Origin: Sphingobium cyanobacteriorum | Lineage (GTDB): Bacteria > Pseudomonadota > Alphaproteobacteria > Sphingomonadales > Sphingomonadaceae | Length of the DNA stretch: 64,000 nt | Assembly (NCBI RefSeq): GCF_030580935.1 | Contig: NZ_JAUQOM010000004.1 | Span: 62,001-126,000, forward strand | Direction: 5' to 3' | Shown: positions 53,518 through 62,796 of the stretch, piece by piece | Numbering within the stretch: position 1 is the first letter of the stretch | How the letters are laid out: each line of letters begins with the position of its first letter | The notes under the pieces: generated by a model | The model's database searches: none | Told to the model about the DNA's origin: nothing | What the model saw: only the letters and a program-made list of their open reading frames with translations | Position numbers and translations under genes: made by a program

Positions 53518-54128
53518 CCGATACACCACCCTCCCCCGCGTCACGGCGACGCCTGTTGATCGGTGGCGCCGCCGCGCTGACGCTGGGCGCCGCCATCATG
53601 GTGCTGGCCGTGCTGCCGGCTGAATATGGCATCGACCCGACCGGCTTCGGGCGCATGACCGGCCTGGCCGATATGGCGCAGCCCGCCACAAATCCCTATC
53701 TGGAAAAGGGGCTGAAACGTCAGGGCGTCCTTACCATCAGCGAAACGCCGCTCGCCCCGGAACCGGGTGTCCGGGATCACTGGACATTCGATATCGGTCC
53801 CTATGAGGGGATCGAGCTGAAATATGTCGTCGCGCAGGGCAAGCCGATCCGTTTCCACTGGTCCGCCACCGGCCCGCTCGATTACGACATGCACGCCCAT
53901 CCGTTCGATGGCGGAACAGACCTGACCGAAAGCTACAGCATCGCCAAGGCGGATCATCTGGGCGGGCGCTATGTCGCGCCCTTTACCGGCATCCATGGCT
54001 GGTACTGGCAGAATCGCGGGCTGGCCACCGTGCGCCTGACGCTCGACGCTTCGGGCGCGATCACCGGATCGAAGATTTTCGATACGCGCGGGGAGCATGA
54101 CCGGGCACTGACCCCGCCCGCGCGCTGA
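53514..54128 (+). CDS. Membrane-anchored periplasmic protein (transmembrane anchor type)
   Basis: A 204-residue protein with one N-terminal membrane helix (RRRLLIGGAAALTLGAAIMVLAVLPAEYG, about residues 11-39) and a periplasmic beta-rich domain: RDHWTFDIGPYEGIELKYVVAQGKPIRFHW, DYDMHAHPFDG and PFTGIHGWYWQNRGLATVRLTLDASG. The MHAHPF and HGWYWQNR segments have histidines and aromatics in a cupredoxin-like arrangement. I recognise the type as a transmembrane anchor protein next to HupE, with no known function. Overlaps HupE by 4 bp. Confidence 0.72.
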   Translation: MTDTPPSPASRRRLLIGGAAALTLGAAIMVLAVLPAEYGIDPTGFGRMTGLADMAQPATNPYLEKGLKRQGVLTISETPLAPEPGVRDHWTFDIGPYEGIELKYVVAQGKPIRFHWSATGPLDYDMHAHPFDGGTDLTESYSIAKADHLGGRYVAPFTGIHGWYWQNRGLATVRLTLDASGAITGSKIFDTRGEHDRALTPPAR

Positions 54129-54148
54129 TCGATCAGGGACCGGACGAC

Positions 54149-54182
54149 AAAAGGCCGGAGGGTATGCACCCTCCGGCCTTTT
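54149..54182. terminator. Bidirectional Rho-independent terminator
   Basis: A 15-bp perfect stem (AAAAGGCCGGAGGGT and its complement) with loop ATGC, ending in TTTT on both strands. Separates the plus-strand HupE operon from the minus-strand TonB receptor. Confidence 0.93.
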
Positions 54183-54204
54183 GTCTTTTTGCGGCAACAG
54201 CATG

Positions 54205-54309
54205 TGGAGCGCGCTGCGTGTCATCGAACGCAGGTCGCGCGCTCCAGTTTTTGTGTCCGCACCGTTCTTCGCGGGGAAACGGATTCCCGCTTCCCCGCAC
54301 GATGCTCTA
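54205..54309. repeat. Dispersed hairpin repeat, copy B
   Basis: Begins TGGAGCGCGCTGCGT, has a complementary arm CGCGCGCTCC ending at 54245, a T-rich stretch and ends CCGCACGATGCTCTA. It matches copy A at 6671-6795 at both ends and differs in the centre, where it is about 20 bp shorter. The terminal CTA is the TAG stop of the TonB receptor on the minus strand. Confidence 0.75.
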
Positions 54310-56718
54310 GCGGCGCAGCGTCAGCGTCAACCCGGCGGTGCGCGGACGGAAGGTGCCGGCGCGGAACCAGGTCGAATCCAGCGTGTCGTGGAACAGGCCC
54401 TGGATCGGGTGGCTGTTGGTCACATTGTTGACGAACAGGCTGAAGTCGGCATCATTGTCCGCCCCGACGCTGAACCGTCCGCCGACACGCAGGTTAAGCT
54501 GCGAACTGGCCGGTGCGCGCGGTATGGCCGGGTCCACCAGTGGCGAGTCGAGATTGAGCGGCGTGTCGTTATGGCTGGTATAGGTGTAGTCGGCGCGGCC
54601 ATACAGCTCTCCGTCACCCACCGGCTGGGCATATTCGCCGTTCAACTGCACCGACCAGGGGGCAACCGCCAGCGGTTCACCCGCGCGACGAATGACCGTG
54701 CCTTCCGGTCCCGGAATGGCGGTGGTATAGCGCGCCTTGGTATAGGATACCGATGCGCCCAGCGTCAGGCCGGTCACGGGCCGTGCGGTCAGCGCCAGGT
54801 CAAAGCCTTCGATCCTGGCATTGCCAAGGTTCAGCATGACCTGTTGCTGGCAGCCCGGCAGGGCCAGAATCGTCTGCACATTCTTCCAGTTGATGCGATA
54901 GACCGACGCATCGACCTGCAACAGGCCGCCGAACAGCCGGTTCTTGCTGCCCAATTCGTAGCTCCAGATCGAGTCAGGATTGACCGCGCTGGAAACGAGC
55001 GGGTTGAAACCGATCGCCTCGCCATCCGCCGCGCAGGTCGCACCAACGGCGGGCGACACGCCCGGCCCCCGAACGCCCTTTGCCGCATTGGCGTAGAAGA
55101 AATTATTCTGGTCCGCCTGATAGGACAGGCCCAGCTTCGGCGTGAAGTCCTTGCTGGTGGCCTTCAGGCTGTCCGACTGGCCATCGGTCGTGAACAGCGG
55201 ACCGGCGGTGAAGGCATCGAAGCGATATTTGGCGATCGTGTAGCGGCCGCCCAGCGTGACCTTCAGCCCATCGACGATTTCATAGTCGGCCTGTGCATAG
55301 ACCGCCTTCTGGTCGTCATTGTGGATGTTGCGCTGAAGCACCGAATAACGGCCCTGATACAGTTCCGTGCCAAAGATTTCGGTCAGCGATCCGAACGGTT
55401 CCTCACCCTCCGGCAACCCGACATTGATGACATCGAGCAGGCGCGCATCTTCGCCGGCATATTGGTCACGCACCTTCGCCTTCTGGTAGAACAGGCCGAC
55501 GATCCAGTTGAAGCGATCATTGGAATTGTTATTCTGCAAGCGCAGTTCCTGCGTGAACGCCTTCTGGCTGGTCGCGCTGCGGGTCGTGGGCGTATAATCC
55601 TCGAACCCCGGCAGGAAGCCGCCGGTCACGCCGGCGAAAATGGCCAGGCTGAGCGATGCGTCGTCGCTGCGGGTGCGGGTGCGGCGGGTGAAGTAGGACG
55701 AATCCGACACCAGCGACATGGTGCCCAGGTCCAGTTCCATCTTGAGCGCGGGCAGGTAGAAGCGGTCGCGGCGGCTTTCCGGGCTTTTGTTGAGGCTCAG
55801 ATTATAGCGCGCCTTCTTGGGATCGGAGGTCGCCAGTTCGAAACGCGACCCATCTTCGATGAACTGATTCTGGTAGAAGATGGACGGCGTGATCGTCAGC
55901 GTCTCGCTCGCTTTCCAGCCCAGCGCGAAGCGGGCGGAGAAAACATCCTGTCCGTTGATATCGCGATCGACCAGCTTTTTCGTGTAACGGTCCAGACGGT
56001 CGATATAGCCGCCGTCCCGGCGCGTCCACACGCTGGCGCGGAAGCCCAGCTTGTCCTCGACCAGCGGCGCGCCGCCGGCCAGGCCCAGCTCGAAGCTCGG
56101 CGCGCCATTCTGGGTCGCGGCGATTTCAGCGCGGCTGTAGATGCTGACATCCTGATATTCCGGCTTGGGCGAAATGAAGCGGATCGCGCCGCCGACCGAA
56201 CCGCTGCCGAACAGCGTGCCCTGCGGACCGCGCAACACTTCGACGCGATCCAGGTCGAACACCTGCGGATAGGGATTGCTGAGCGAAGGGCTGACGCCCT
56301 GGCGCGTCTGCACCGGCGTATCGTCGATATAGACGCCGGTGGTGGGGATGCCCGAACCGGAATCGACGCCGCGGATGGAGATGCTGCTCTGGCCGGTGCC
56401 ATAATAGGTCGTGCTCTGGCCAAAGGTGATGCCCGGCGTCAATCGGGCGACATCGCCGATCGAACGGACGCCCTGCTTGTCCAGTTCCAACTGGGTCTTG
56501 GCGACGACACTGATCGGCACGCGGCTCAGAAGCTGGGACTGGCGCGTGGCGGTGACGACGATTTCGCCGGCATCGTTCTGGCTGGGCTGTTCGGCCGGCG
56601 CGTTCGCCTGATCCTGGGCGTAAGCCGGCGCGGCCATCAGGCAAAGCGGCATACATGCGGTCGTCACCAGGCTTAGACGGTGCAGCGAAAGCCCGACTCC
56701 CCACCTCTGCTTGTTCAT
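54307..56718 (-). CDS. TonB-dependent receptor
   Basis: An 803-residue receptor. The signal peptide ends near PAYAQ (residue 35). The plug starts GEIVVTATRQSQLLSRVPISVVAKTQLELDKQGV and has DSGSGIPTTGVYIDDTPVQTRQG and RVEVLRGPQGTLFGSGSVGG. The barrel ends FRPRTAGLTLTLRR, whose last residues and TAG stop fall at the edge of the dispersed repeat. Ribosome binding site AAAGGGAG. It is divergent from the ToxR-like regulator gene, with motif P3 in between. Confidence 0.92.
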   Translation of the reverse strand: MNKQRWGVGLSLHRLSLVTTACMPLCLMAAPAYAQDQANAPAEQPSQNDAGEIVVTATRQSQLLSRVPISVVAKTQLELDKQGVRSIGDVARLTPGITFGQSTTYYGTGQSSISIRGVDSGSGIPTTGVYIDDTPVQTRQGVSPSLSNPYPQVFDLDRVEVLRGPQGTLFGSGSVGGAIRFISPKPEYQDVSIYSRAEIAATQNGAPSFELGLAGGAPLVEDKLGFRASVWTRRDGGYIDRLDRYTKKLVDRDINGQDVFSARFALGWKASETLTITPSIFYQNQFIEDGSRFELATSDPKKARYNLSLNKSPESRRDRFYLPALKMELDLGTMSLVSDSSYFTRRTRTRSDDASLSLAIFAGVTGGFLPGFEDYTPTTRSATSQKAFTQELRLQNNNSNDRFNWIVGLFYQKAKVRDQYAGEDARLLDVINVGLPEGEEPFGSLTEIFGTELYQGRYSVLQRNIHNDDQKAVYAQADYEIVDGLKVTLGGRYTIAKYRFDAFTAGPLFTTDGQSDSLKATSKDFTPKLGLSYQADQNNFFYANAAKGVRGPGVSPAVGATCAADGEAIGFNPLVSSAVNPDSIWSYELGSKNRLFGGLLQVDASVYRINWKNVQTILALPGCQQQVMLNLGNARIEGFDLALTARPVTGLTLGASVSYTKARYTTAIPGPEGTVIRRAGEPLAVAPWSVQLNGEYAQPVGDGELYGRADYTYTSHNDTPLNLDSPLVDPAIPRAPASSQLNLRVGGRFSVGADNDADFSLFVNNVTNSHPIQGLFHDTLDSTWFRAGTFRPRTAGLTLTLRR

Positions 56719-57143
56719 TATATTCTCCCTTTGACTTCAATTCCATGACAGCTTGCCTGGGGCGATCGGCCTGTGGCGAAGCAGCCGGACATCGGCCTTG
56801 TCATATATGTGGCGGCATCCGGTCCCTGATGGACAGGCCCCTGTTCATGTCGCACCGGCCTGAGGCCAGGCTAACCGCTTGAGCGGAATGACGAACAGCG
56901 GCCACGCGACTCTGTGAATGCAAAGGTTGCGTAACACATATGGGCATAACTGCTAGCGTTGTTACCTAAATTAAACAGTTTCGGACAGTTACATCAGCCA
57001 TTGTTACGGGCGAATATGCGCGCTTTCCCATTGCGCATGCCGCTGATGCCGCTACGCTTGCCAGCATAATATGCGCATGCCAGAGCGTGAGGCAGGACCA
57101 GGATATTTGAAAAACATGCAGTCATTGACCGGATCGGGATGCT
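56719..57143. promoter_or_regulatory. Divergent region TonB receptor / ToxR-like regulator with motif P3
   Basis: 425 bp, AT-rich between 56925 and 57005. On the minus strand TGTAAC (56993-56988) is followed by AAACTGT (56981-56975), the core of the motif seen at 49240 and 52251. Further GTAAC or GTTAC pentamers lie at about 56929, 56961 and 57003. No gene seen. Confidence 0.55.
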
Positions 57144-58427
57144 ATGGACGCCACGCACGCGGCTGACCCATCCGACCCTGCATCGGCCTTCGCGCAGGAG
57201 GCGGCGAATTTTCGCGAGCTTCTGTCGGCCGGCCGGTCGCCGGTGTTCCTGCAATTGTTCGATTTCCTCCTGTCCCGGTCCCAGGACGAGCGTGCGCCCA
57301 AGGAGGTCGAGATCGCCCTGGCGGTGTTCGGCAAGGACGGCGCGGAAGGGGCGGTCGGCGATTCCGCCGTGCGTGTCTATGTCCACAGGCTGCGCAAGCG
57401 GCTGGACGATCATTATGCCGGACGGGCGGGCCATCGCCTGCACATTCCCAAGGGCGAATATCGCATCCTGCTGTCGGCGCAGACGGCGGCCGCCATGCCG
57501 GATACAACCGTGCGCTGGCCGGGCCTGCCACGCTGGCGCGTTTCGACCTATATCGGCGTGATCGCGTTGCTGCTGGCCGCCAACATCGCCATCTGGTGGC
57601 TGGTCGCGCCCGCCCGGCCACCGGGCGACCCGGCGCTGCAATTGCGCTCGACCAGCTTCTGGCATCCGCTGGCGCTCGACAAGCCATCGCTGGTCGTCAC
57701 CGGCGACGCCTTCCTGCTGGCGGAGGCGGAACAGCAGAAGGATATAAAACGCCTGATCCTGGACCCGGCCATCCGGTCACGATCCGATTTCGGCAGCTAC
57801 CTGACCAATCATCCCGATGCTTTCTACAGCCTGTATGATCTGGACCTGCATTACACGCCGGTCGGAACCGCGGTGGCGACATGGTCGATATTGCCAGTGG
57901 TCCATGCCCTGCACAGCGCCCGCGGATCGGAACCGTTGCTGGTTCCTTCCTCCCGGCTGCGGCCCGCGGCGCTGGAAAGCAACGACATCGTCTATGTGGG
58001 GCGCCTGTCGAGCCTGGGCCTTGTGGCCCCACCCCTGTTCCAGGCATCGGGTTTCACCTGGGATCAGGCGGACGGCATCCTGAAAGACCGACGATCGGGC
58101 AAAGCCTATAGCGATGTGCCGCCATCCGGCCAGGAATCCCAGTTGCGCCGCGACTATGGCTATATCGCCAGCTTTTCCGTGCCGTCGGGCAGGCATATAT
58201 TGGTGATTGCGGGCCTGGGCGACCGGGGCGTGGAAAGCATGGCGCAACTCGTCACCAATCCGGTGGAGATCGGCCAGCTTGCCGGGCAACGGGCCGCAAC
58301 CCGATCGTTCGAGGCGCTGTACGAGGTCAAGTCGATGGACAATGTCGCGCTCGATCGCACCTTGTTGCTGGTACGCCCCCTGCGCTCCGCCGCGCCCATG
58401 CCGGCCCGTCCCCGGTCAGGGCGATAG
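57144..58427 (+). CDS. ToxR/CadC-like membrane-bound winged-helix regulator
   Basis: A 427-residue protein. Residues about 35-110 are a Trans_reg_C winged helix (VFLQLFDFLLSRSQDERAPKEVEIALAVFG, then SAVRVYVHRLRKRLDDHYAGRAGHRLHIPKGEYRI, the recognition helix and wing). One membrane helix lies at about 133-154 (VSTYIGVIALLLAANIAIWWLVA). The remaining 270 residues should be periplasmic, with segments such as SLVVTGDAFLLAE, IVYVGRLSSLGL and HILVIAGLGDRGVESMAQLV. Such proteins sense outside the membrane and bind DNA without phosphorylation. It is divergent from a TonB receptor that shares a promoter motif with the two secreted-protein operons to the left. Confidence 0.8.
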   Translation: MDATHAADPSDPASAFAQEAANFRELLSAGRSPVFLQLFDFLLSRSQDERAPKEVEIALAVFGKDGAEGAVGDSAVRVYVHRLRKRLDDHYAGRAGHRLHIPKGEYRILLSAQTAAAMPDTTVRWPGLPRWRVSTYIGVIALLLAANIAIWWLVAPARPPGDPALQLRSTSFWHPLALDKPSLVVTGDAFLLAEAEQQKDIKRLILDPAIRSRSDFGSYLTNHPDAFYSLYDLDLHYTPVGTAVATWSILPVVHALHSARGSEPLLVPSSRLRPAALESNDIVYVGRLSSLGLVAPPLFQASGFTWDQADGILKDRRSGKAYSDVPPSGQESQLRRDYGYIASFSVPSGRHILVIAGLGDRGVESMAQLVTNPVEIGQLAGQRAATRSFEALYEVKSMDNVALDRTLLLVRPLRSAAPMPARPRSGR

Positions 58428-58507
58428 ACCGCAGGCCGCATCCCGCCAGTTGCCCGATTGCGGACACCGGACAATCTTTATCCTTGCGCGGGTGGATCGA
58501 ACCGATA

Positions 58508-58525
58508 TACTTTATGCTTAAAGTA
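58508..58525. promoter_or_regulatory. Candidate MarR operator TACTTTA-TGCT-TAAAGTA
   Basis: Perfect 7+4+7 palindrome 14 bp before the hydroxylase start. It resembles 63941-63956 before the gentisate dioxygenase and the two sites near 33 kb (core TTTAkGCTTAAA). Confidence 0.6.
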
Positions 58526-58538
58526 ATTGGAGATCGTG

Positions 58539-60842
58539 ATGCGCATCGCCTGCCTGGGCGCCGGACCTGCCGGCATATATTTCGCCATCTCGATGAAATT
58601 GCGCGATCCCGCGCATGACATACATGTGTTCGAACGCAATCGCAGTGGGGACACGTTCGGCTGGGGCGTGGTATTTTCAGACCAGACACTGGGCAATCTG
58701 ACCGCCAACGATCCGGCCAGCGCCGCGACCATCGCCGACAGCTTCGCCCATTGGGACGACATCACCGTCGCGCTGGGGGAACGGGCAATCACATCGTCCG
58801 GCCATGGCTTCATCGGGATCGGCCGCAAGCGCCTGCTCCAGATCCTTCAGGATCGCGCCCGCGACCTGGGCGTGCAGATGCATTTCGAAACGGAATTCAG
58901 TGCCGACCTGTCGGATTTTGCCGATTTCGACCTGATCGTCGCGGCCGATGGCGTCAACAGCCAGGTTCGCACGGCCCATGCGGACAGGTTTGCCGTCGAC
59001 ATCCAGACCCGGCGCAACAGATTCAGTTGGCTGGGCACGACGAAATTGTTCGACAGCTTCGCCTTCCTGTTCGAAAAAACCGATGCGGGCTGGGTCTGGG
59101 CCCATGCCTATCGCTTCGACGAAAACCATTCGACCTTCATCGTGGAATGTGCGCCCGAAACATGGGCGGCATTGGGCTTCGACCAGTTGGAGCAGGCGGA
59201 ATCGATCGCCCTGTGCGAACGGATTTTCGCGCGGCATCTGGATGGCCATCCGCTGATATCCAATGCGACGCATCTGCGCGGGTCTGCGGCCTGGATCAAT
59301 TTCCGGCGGGTGCTGTGCGGCAACTGGTCGTTCGACAATGTGGTGCTGCTGGGCGACGCTGCGCACACAGCGCATTTTTCGATCGGATCGGGCACCAAAT
59401 TGGCGCTGGAGGACGCGATCAGCCTGGCACAGGTGCTCGATCGTCCCGGCCTGTCCGATCGGTCGGCCCTGTCCCGCGCGCTTGCCGACTATCAGGCCGA
59501 ACGGCAGGTCGCGGTGCTCAAGATTCAGAACAGCGCACGCAATTCGACCGAATGGTTCGAAACGCTCGACCGCTATATCCATTTCGATCTGCCGCAATTC
59601 GCCTATTCGCTGATGACGCGGAGCCAGCGCGTCAGCCACGAAAATCTGCGGCTGCGCGACGCGGCCTGGCTGGAAGGGGTGGAACGCTGGTTCTGGACCG
59701 GCAATGATGCGCGGCACAGCCCGGTGCAGCCGATGTTCACGCCCTTCACGCTGCGGGACATGACGCTGGCCAATCGCGTGGTGGTGCCGCCGATGCTCAC
59801 CTACGCCGCCGATATGGACGGCATGGCGGGCGAATTTCACACCGTCCATTATGGCGCACGGGCCCTGGGCGGGGCCGGGCTGATCATGACCGAGATGCTG
59901 GCCGTGTCGCCGGAAGGCCGGGCGACGCCCGCCTGTCCCGGCCTCTATGACGATGCGCAGATCGAAAGCTGGGCCGCGATCAACGCCTTTGCCCATCGCC
60001 ACAGCGCGTCGCGGACCTGCGCGCAGATCGGCCATGCGGGCGCGCGCGCGTCGTGCCAGGTGCCGGAAAGGGCGGGCTATGACGTGCCCCTCGATGCGCC
60101 ATGGGCCGTGCTTTCCGCCTCTGCCGCACCGTGGAAGGCCGGTGGCCTGACGCCGCGCGCGATGGACGACGCCGATATGCAACGGGTGCGGGACGCCTTC
60201 GTCGCTGCCGCCCGGCGTGCCGATGCCGCCGGTTTCGACATGCTGGAAGTGCAGGCCGGGCATGGCTTCCTGCTGTCCAGCTTCATCACCCCGGTCATGA
60301 ACCATCGGCAGGACAGCTATGGCGGATCGCTCGACAATCGCTTGCGCTGGCCGCTTGCGCTGCTGTCCGCCGTCCGCGCCGCATGGCCCGCCGCCAAGCC
60401 CATGGCGGTGCGCCTGTCCGCGCATGACTGGGTAGGGCAGGCCGGCATCACGCCCGGCGAAGCAGCCGAGATCGCACGGCGGCTCAAGGGCGTGGGCGTC
60501 GACCTGATCGACGTGTCGGCCGGGGAAACCGCGCCGGATGCCCGGCCCGTCTATGGCCGCATGTTCCAGACCCCCTTTGCCGACCAGATCCGCAACGAAG
60601 CGAAGGTGCCGGTCATCGCCGTTGGCAATATCAGCGACGCGGATCAGGTCAATTCGATCCTGATGGCCGGACGCGCCGACCTGGTCGCCCTGGGCCGTCC
60701 GCATCTGGCCGATCCGGTCTGGACGCTGCGCGCGGCGGCGCAGGCGGGCGACGACACGCAGTTCGTTCCGCCCGCCTATCGCCTGGGCCAGGCGCAAGCC
60801 GTGCGCAACGCACGGACGCAGGCCGATATTGGCCAGGCCTGA
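58539..60842 (+). CDS. Bifunctional salicylyl-CoA 5-hydroxylase / OYE-type oxidoreductase
   Basis: A 767-residue fusion. Residues about 1-375 are a class A FAD monooxygenase ([51 protein letters not shown]). Residues about 395-767 are an old-yellow-enzyme FMN barrel ([64 protein letters not shown]). The same fusion occurs in salicylyl-CoA 5-hydroxylases and 2-aminobenzoyl-CoA monooxygenase/reductases. With thioesterase and gentisate dioxygenase beside it, hydroxylation of salicylyl-CoA to gentisyl-CoA is the best reading. The CoA ligase is not in the window. Start at 58539, TTGGAG upstream. Confidence 0.88.
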   Translation: MRIACLGAGPAGIYFAISMKLRDPAHDIHVFERNRSGDTFGWGVVFSDQTLGNLTANDPASAATIADSFAHWDDITVALGERAITSSGHGFIGIGRKRLLQILQDRARDLGVQMHFETEFSADLSDFADFDLIVAADGVNSQVRTAHADRFAVDIQTRRNRFSWLGTTKLFDSFAFLFEKTDAGWVWAHAYRFDENHSTFIVECAPETWAALGFDQLEQAESIALCERIFARHLDGHPLISNATHLRGSAAWINFRRVLCGNWSFDNVVLLGDAAHTAHFSIGSGTKLALEDAISLAQVLDRPGLSDRSALSRALADYQAERQVAVLKIQNSARNSTEWFETLDRYIHFDLPQFAYSLMTRSQRVSHENLRLRDAAWLEGVERWFWTGNDARHSPVQPMFTPFTLRDMTLANRVVVPPMLTYAADMDGMAGEFHTVHYGARALGGAGLIMTEMLAVSPEGRATPACPGLYDDAQIESWAAINAFAHRHSASRTCAQIGHAGARASCQVPERAGYDVPLDAPWAVLSASAAPWKAGGLTPRAMDDADMQRVRDAFVAAARRADAAGFDMLEVQAGHGFLLSSFITPVMNHRQDSYGGSLDNRLRWPLALLSAVRAAWPAAKPMAVRLSAHDWVGQAGITPGEAAEIARRLKGVGVDLIDVSAGETAPDARPVYGRMFQTPFADQIRNEAKVPVIAVGNISDADQVNSILMAGRADLVALGRPHLADPVWTLRAAAQAGDDTQFVPPAYRLGQAQAVRNARTQADIGQA

Positions 60843-60882
60843 CGCCCTTCCCTTCGGTCAACCGGATGCATAAGGACACAGC

Positions 60883-61371
60883 ATGGATGACAGCGACGAC
60901 CTGGAACCGGACAATCGGGCGGCACCAGCCGGAGCCATCGACCTGCGCCTGTGGGTTCGGCTGCTGGGGTGCGCGAAGATCATCGAAAAGCGATTGCGGC
61001 GCAATTTTCAGGAACAGTTCGATACGACGCTGCCGCGCTTCGATGTCATGGCCGCGCTGGATCGCGCCGCCGATGGCCTCAACATGGGGGCATTGTCGCG
61101 CGCGCTGCTGGTGTCCAACGGCAATGTCACGGCCATCGTGCGCCAGTTGCAGGACCAGAATTTCCTGGCGTCACGCCCCGACCCGCAGGACCGGCGATCG
61201 GCCATCGTCGCGCTGACACCCGCGGGCAAGGCCCATTTCGCGACGCTGGCGAGCGCCCATCGTCAATGGGTGGCCGATGCGCTGCATGATTTTCCACGCG
61301 ATGACCAGAATCAGTTGCTCATGCTTTTGACTCGCCTCAAGGCATCGCTTTCCAAGGATGACGTCTCTTGA
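60883..61371 (+). CDS. MarR family regulator
   Basis: A 162-residue winged-helix protein. DTTLPRFDVMAALDRAADGLNMGALSRALLVSNGNVTAIVRQLQDQNFLASRPDPQDRRSAIVALTPAGKAHF is the MarR DNA-binding domain with the wing (DPQDRRS). It lies 40 bp after the hydroxylase gene and its stop overlaps the thioesterase start (TTGA). MarR proteins in such operons respond to aromatic acids or their CoA esters. It probably binds the AT-rich palindromes at 58508 and 63941. Confidence 0.9.
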   Translation: MDDSDDLEPDNRAAPAGAIDLRLWVRLLGCAKIIEKRLRRNFQEQFDTTLPRFDVMAALDRAADGLNMGALSRALLVSNGNVTAIVRQLQDQNFLASRPDPQDRRSAIVALTPAGKAHFATLASAHRQWVADALHDFPRDDQNQLLMLLTRLKASLSKDDVS

Positions 61372-61787
61372 GTTTTGAAACCGGCACACAGGTCCGCTTC
61401 GCCCATGTCGATGCGGCGGGCATCGTTTTCTATCCGCGCTATTTCGAAATGCTCAATGGCGCGGTCGAGGACTGGTTCGACCAGTCGCTGGGCCTGAGCT
61501 TCAAGGCGATGCATATGGACCGGCATATCGGCGTGCCGACCGTGAAGCTGGAGGTAACATTCCTGTCGCCCAGTCAATTGGGCGACGACCTGCTGATCCG
61601 CATCACCCCGCGCCAGATCGGGCGGACCAGTTGCACCATCGACATCATCTTCACCGGCGAAGGCCGCGATCGGCTGAAGGCGCAGGTGGTGCTGGTGTGC
61701 ATGGACGTGGACGCGCGGCGTGCCGTTCCATGGCCCGACGCCGTGCGCGAAAAGCTGATGGAACAGCTTGTCCCGCAAGAGGACTGA
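61368..61787 (+). CDS. Acyl-CoA thioesterase, 4-hydroxybenzoyl-CoA thioesterase type
   Basis: A 139-residue hot-dog fold protein. It has the motif HVDAAGIVFYPRYFEMLNGAVEDWF, whose Asp is the catalytic residue in Pseudomonas-type 4-hydroxybenzoyl-CoA thioesterase, and VTFLSPSQLGDDLLIRITPRQIGRTS. It should release gentisate from gentisyl-CoA, the step needed between the hydroxylase and the ring-cleaving dioxygenase. TTG start overlapping the MarR stop codon, with AAGGATG nearby. Confidence 0.85.
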   Translation: MSFETGTQVRFAHVDAAGIVFYPRYFEMLNGAVEDWFDQSLGLSFKAMHMDRHIGVPTVKLEVTFLSPSQLGDDLLIRITPRQIGRTSCTIDIIFTGEGRDRLKAQVVLVCMDVDARRAVPWPDAVREKLMEQLVPQED

Positions 61788-61808
61788 GACGAGCAGGCTC
61801 GGCACAGG

Positions 61809-61843
61809 AAAAGGGCGGCGGAAGGATGGTCCGCCGCCCTTTT
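61809..61843. terminator. Bidirectional Rho-independent terminator
   Basis: AAAAGGGCGGCGGA and TCCGCCGCCCTTTT form a perfect 14-bp stem with a 7-nt loop between the convergent thioesterase and FAH-family genes. Confidence 0.92.
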
Positions 61844-61864
61844 CCGTCATGCTATCATGTGCGT

Positions 61865-62779
61865 TCAGGCGGCTGCGACGACCGGGTGGCGCAACGTGCC
61901 GATGCCGTCCACGCCGGCGACGATCACGTCGCCCGGCCACACCCATTCCTGCGGGTCCATGCCCGCGCCGACGCCCGCCGGGGTGCCGGTGGCGATGATG
62001 TCACCCGGTTCCAGCGTGATCCCCTGCGAAATGTCGGCGATCAGTTCATCCACCTTGAACAGCATGAAGGCGGTGTTGCTGCGCTGCTTTTCCACGCCAT
62101 TGACGGTCAGCCACAGGTCGAGCGACTGCGGATCGGGCATTTCGTCGGCGGTGACGACCACCGGACCCATCGGCGCGAAACTGTCCTGCCCCTTGGAATA
62201 GATCCACTGCCCGGCCCGCCGGCAATCGCGGGCGCTCATGTCGATCAGCACGGTATAGCCAAAGACGTGCGACAGCGCGTTTTCGCGCGTCACGCCCTTT
62301 GCCGTCGTGCCCATGATGGCGGCCAGTTCGACTTCCCAATCGAGCTGCTGCGTGATGGCCTTGTTATGCAGGATGGGTTCGTCCGGCCCGATGACGCTGG
62401 TGGGCGGCTTGGAGAAGATGACCGGCTGGCGCGGCAGTTCCGGCGACGTGTCGAGCGACTTGGCGCTTTCGGCGACATGTTCGGTATAGTTGAGGCCGAT
62501 GCCGAAAATATTCTTGCGCGGACGCGGAATGGGCGCCAGCAGCCTGGCATTGCCCAGGGGAATGGTGGTGCCGATCGGGAACAACCCGTCACATTCGGCC
62601 AGCAATCTGGTCGCGATCGCCACGGCCTGCGGCCCCAGGTCGATGAATTCCAGCATCGACGCGGGGAAAGGCACGCCCTTGACCTGGCCGAAACGCTCCA
62701 GATCGACGATGATGCCATCGACGACGGCGCCCAGCCGGGCCTCCGCCTCAACCGTGGCGCGATAGGTCACTAAACGCAT
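61865..62779 (-). CDS. FAH family hydrolase, probable fumarylpyruvate hydrolase
   Basis: A 304-residue fumarylacetoacetate-hydrolase-fold protein. It carries IFGIGLNYTEHVAESAK, the metal-binding DWEVELAAIMG, and GDIIATGTPAGVGAGMDPQEWVWPGD. In the gentisate pathway a fumarylpyruvate or maleylpyruvate hydrolase of this fold gives fumarate or maleate and pyruvate. Second gene of the minus-strand operon, 17 bp after gentisate dioxygenase, ribosome binding site AAGGGAC. No maleylpyruvate isomerase is seen here. The related 2,4-diketo-3-deoxy sugar acid hydrolase is an alternative, unlikely in this setting. Confidence 0.85.
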   Translation of the reverse strand: MRLVTYRATVEAEARLGAVVDGIIVDLERFGQVKGVPFPASMLEFIDLGPQAVAIATRLLAECDGLFPIGTTIPLGNARLLAPIPRPRKNIFGIGLNYTEHVAESAKSLDTSPELPRQPVIFSKPPTSVIGPDEPILHNKAITQQLDWEVELAAIMGTTAKGVTRENALSHVFGYTVLIDMSARDCRRAGQWIYSKGQDSFAPMGPVVVTADEMPDPQSLDLWLTVNGVEKQRSNTAFMLFKVDELIADISQGITLEPGDIIATGTPAGVGAGMDPQEWVWPGDVIVAGVDGIGTLRHPVVAAA

Positions 62780-62796
62780 GATATGTCCCTTGTCCT

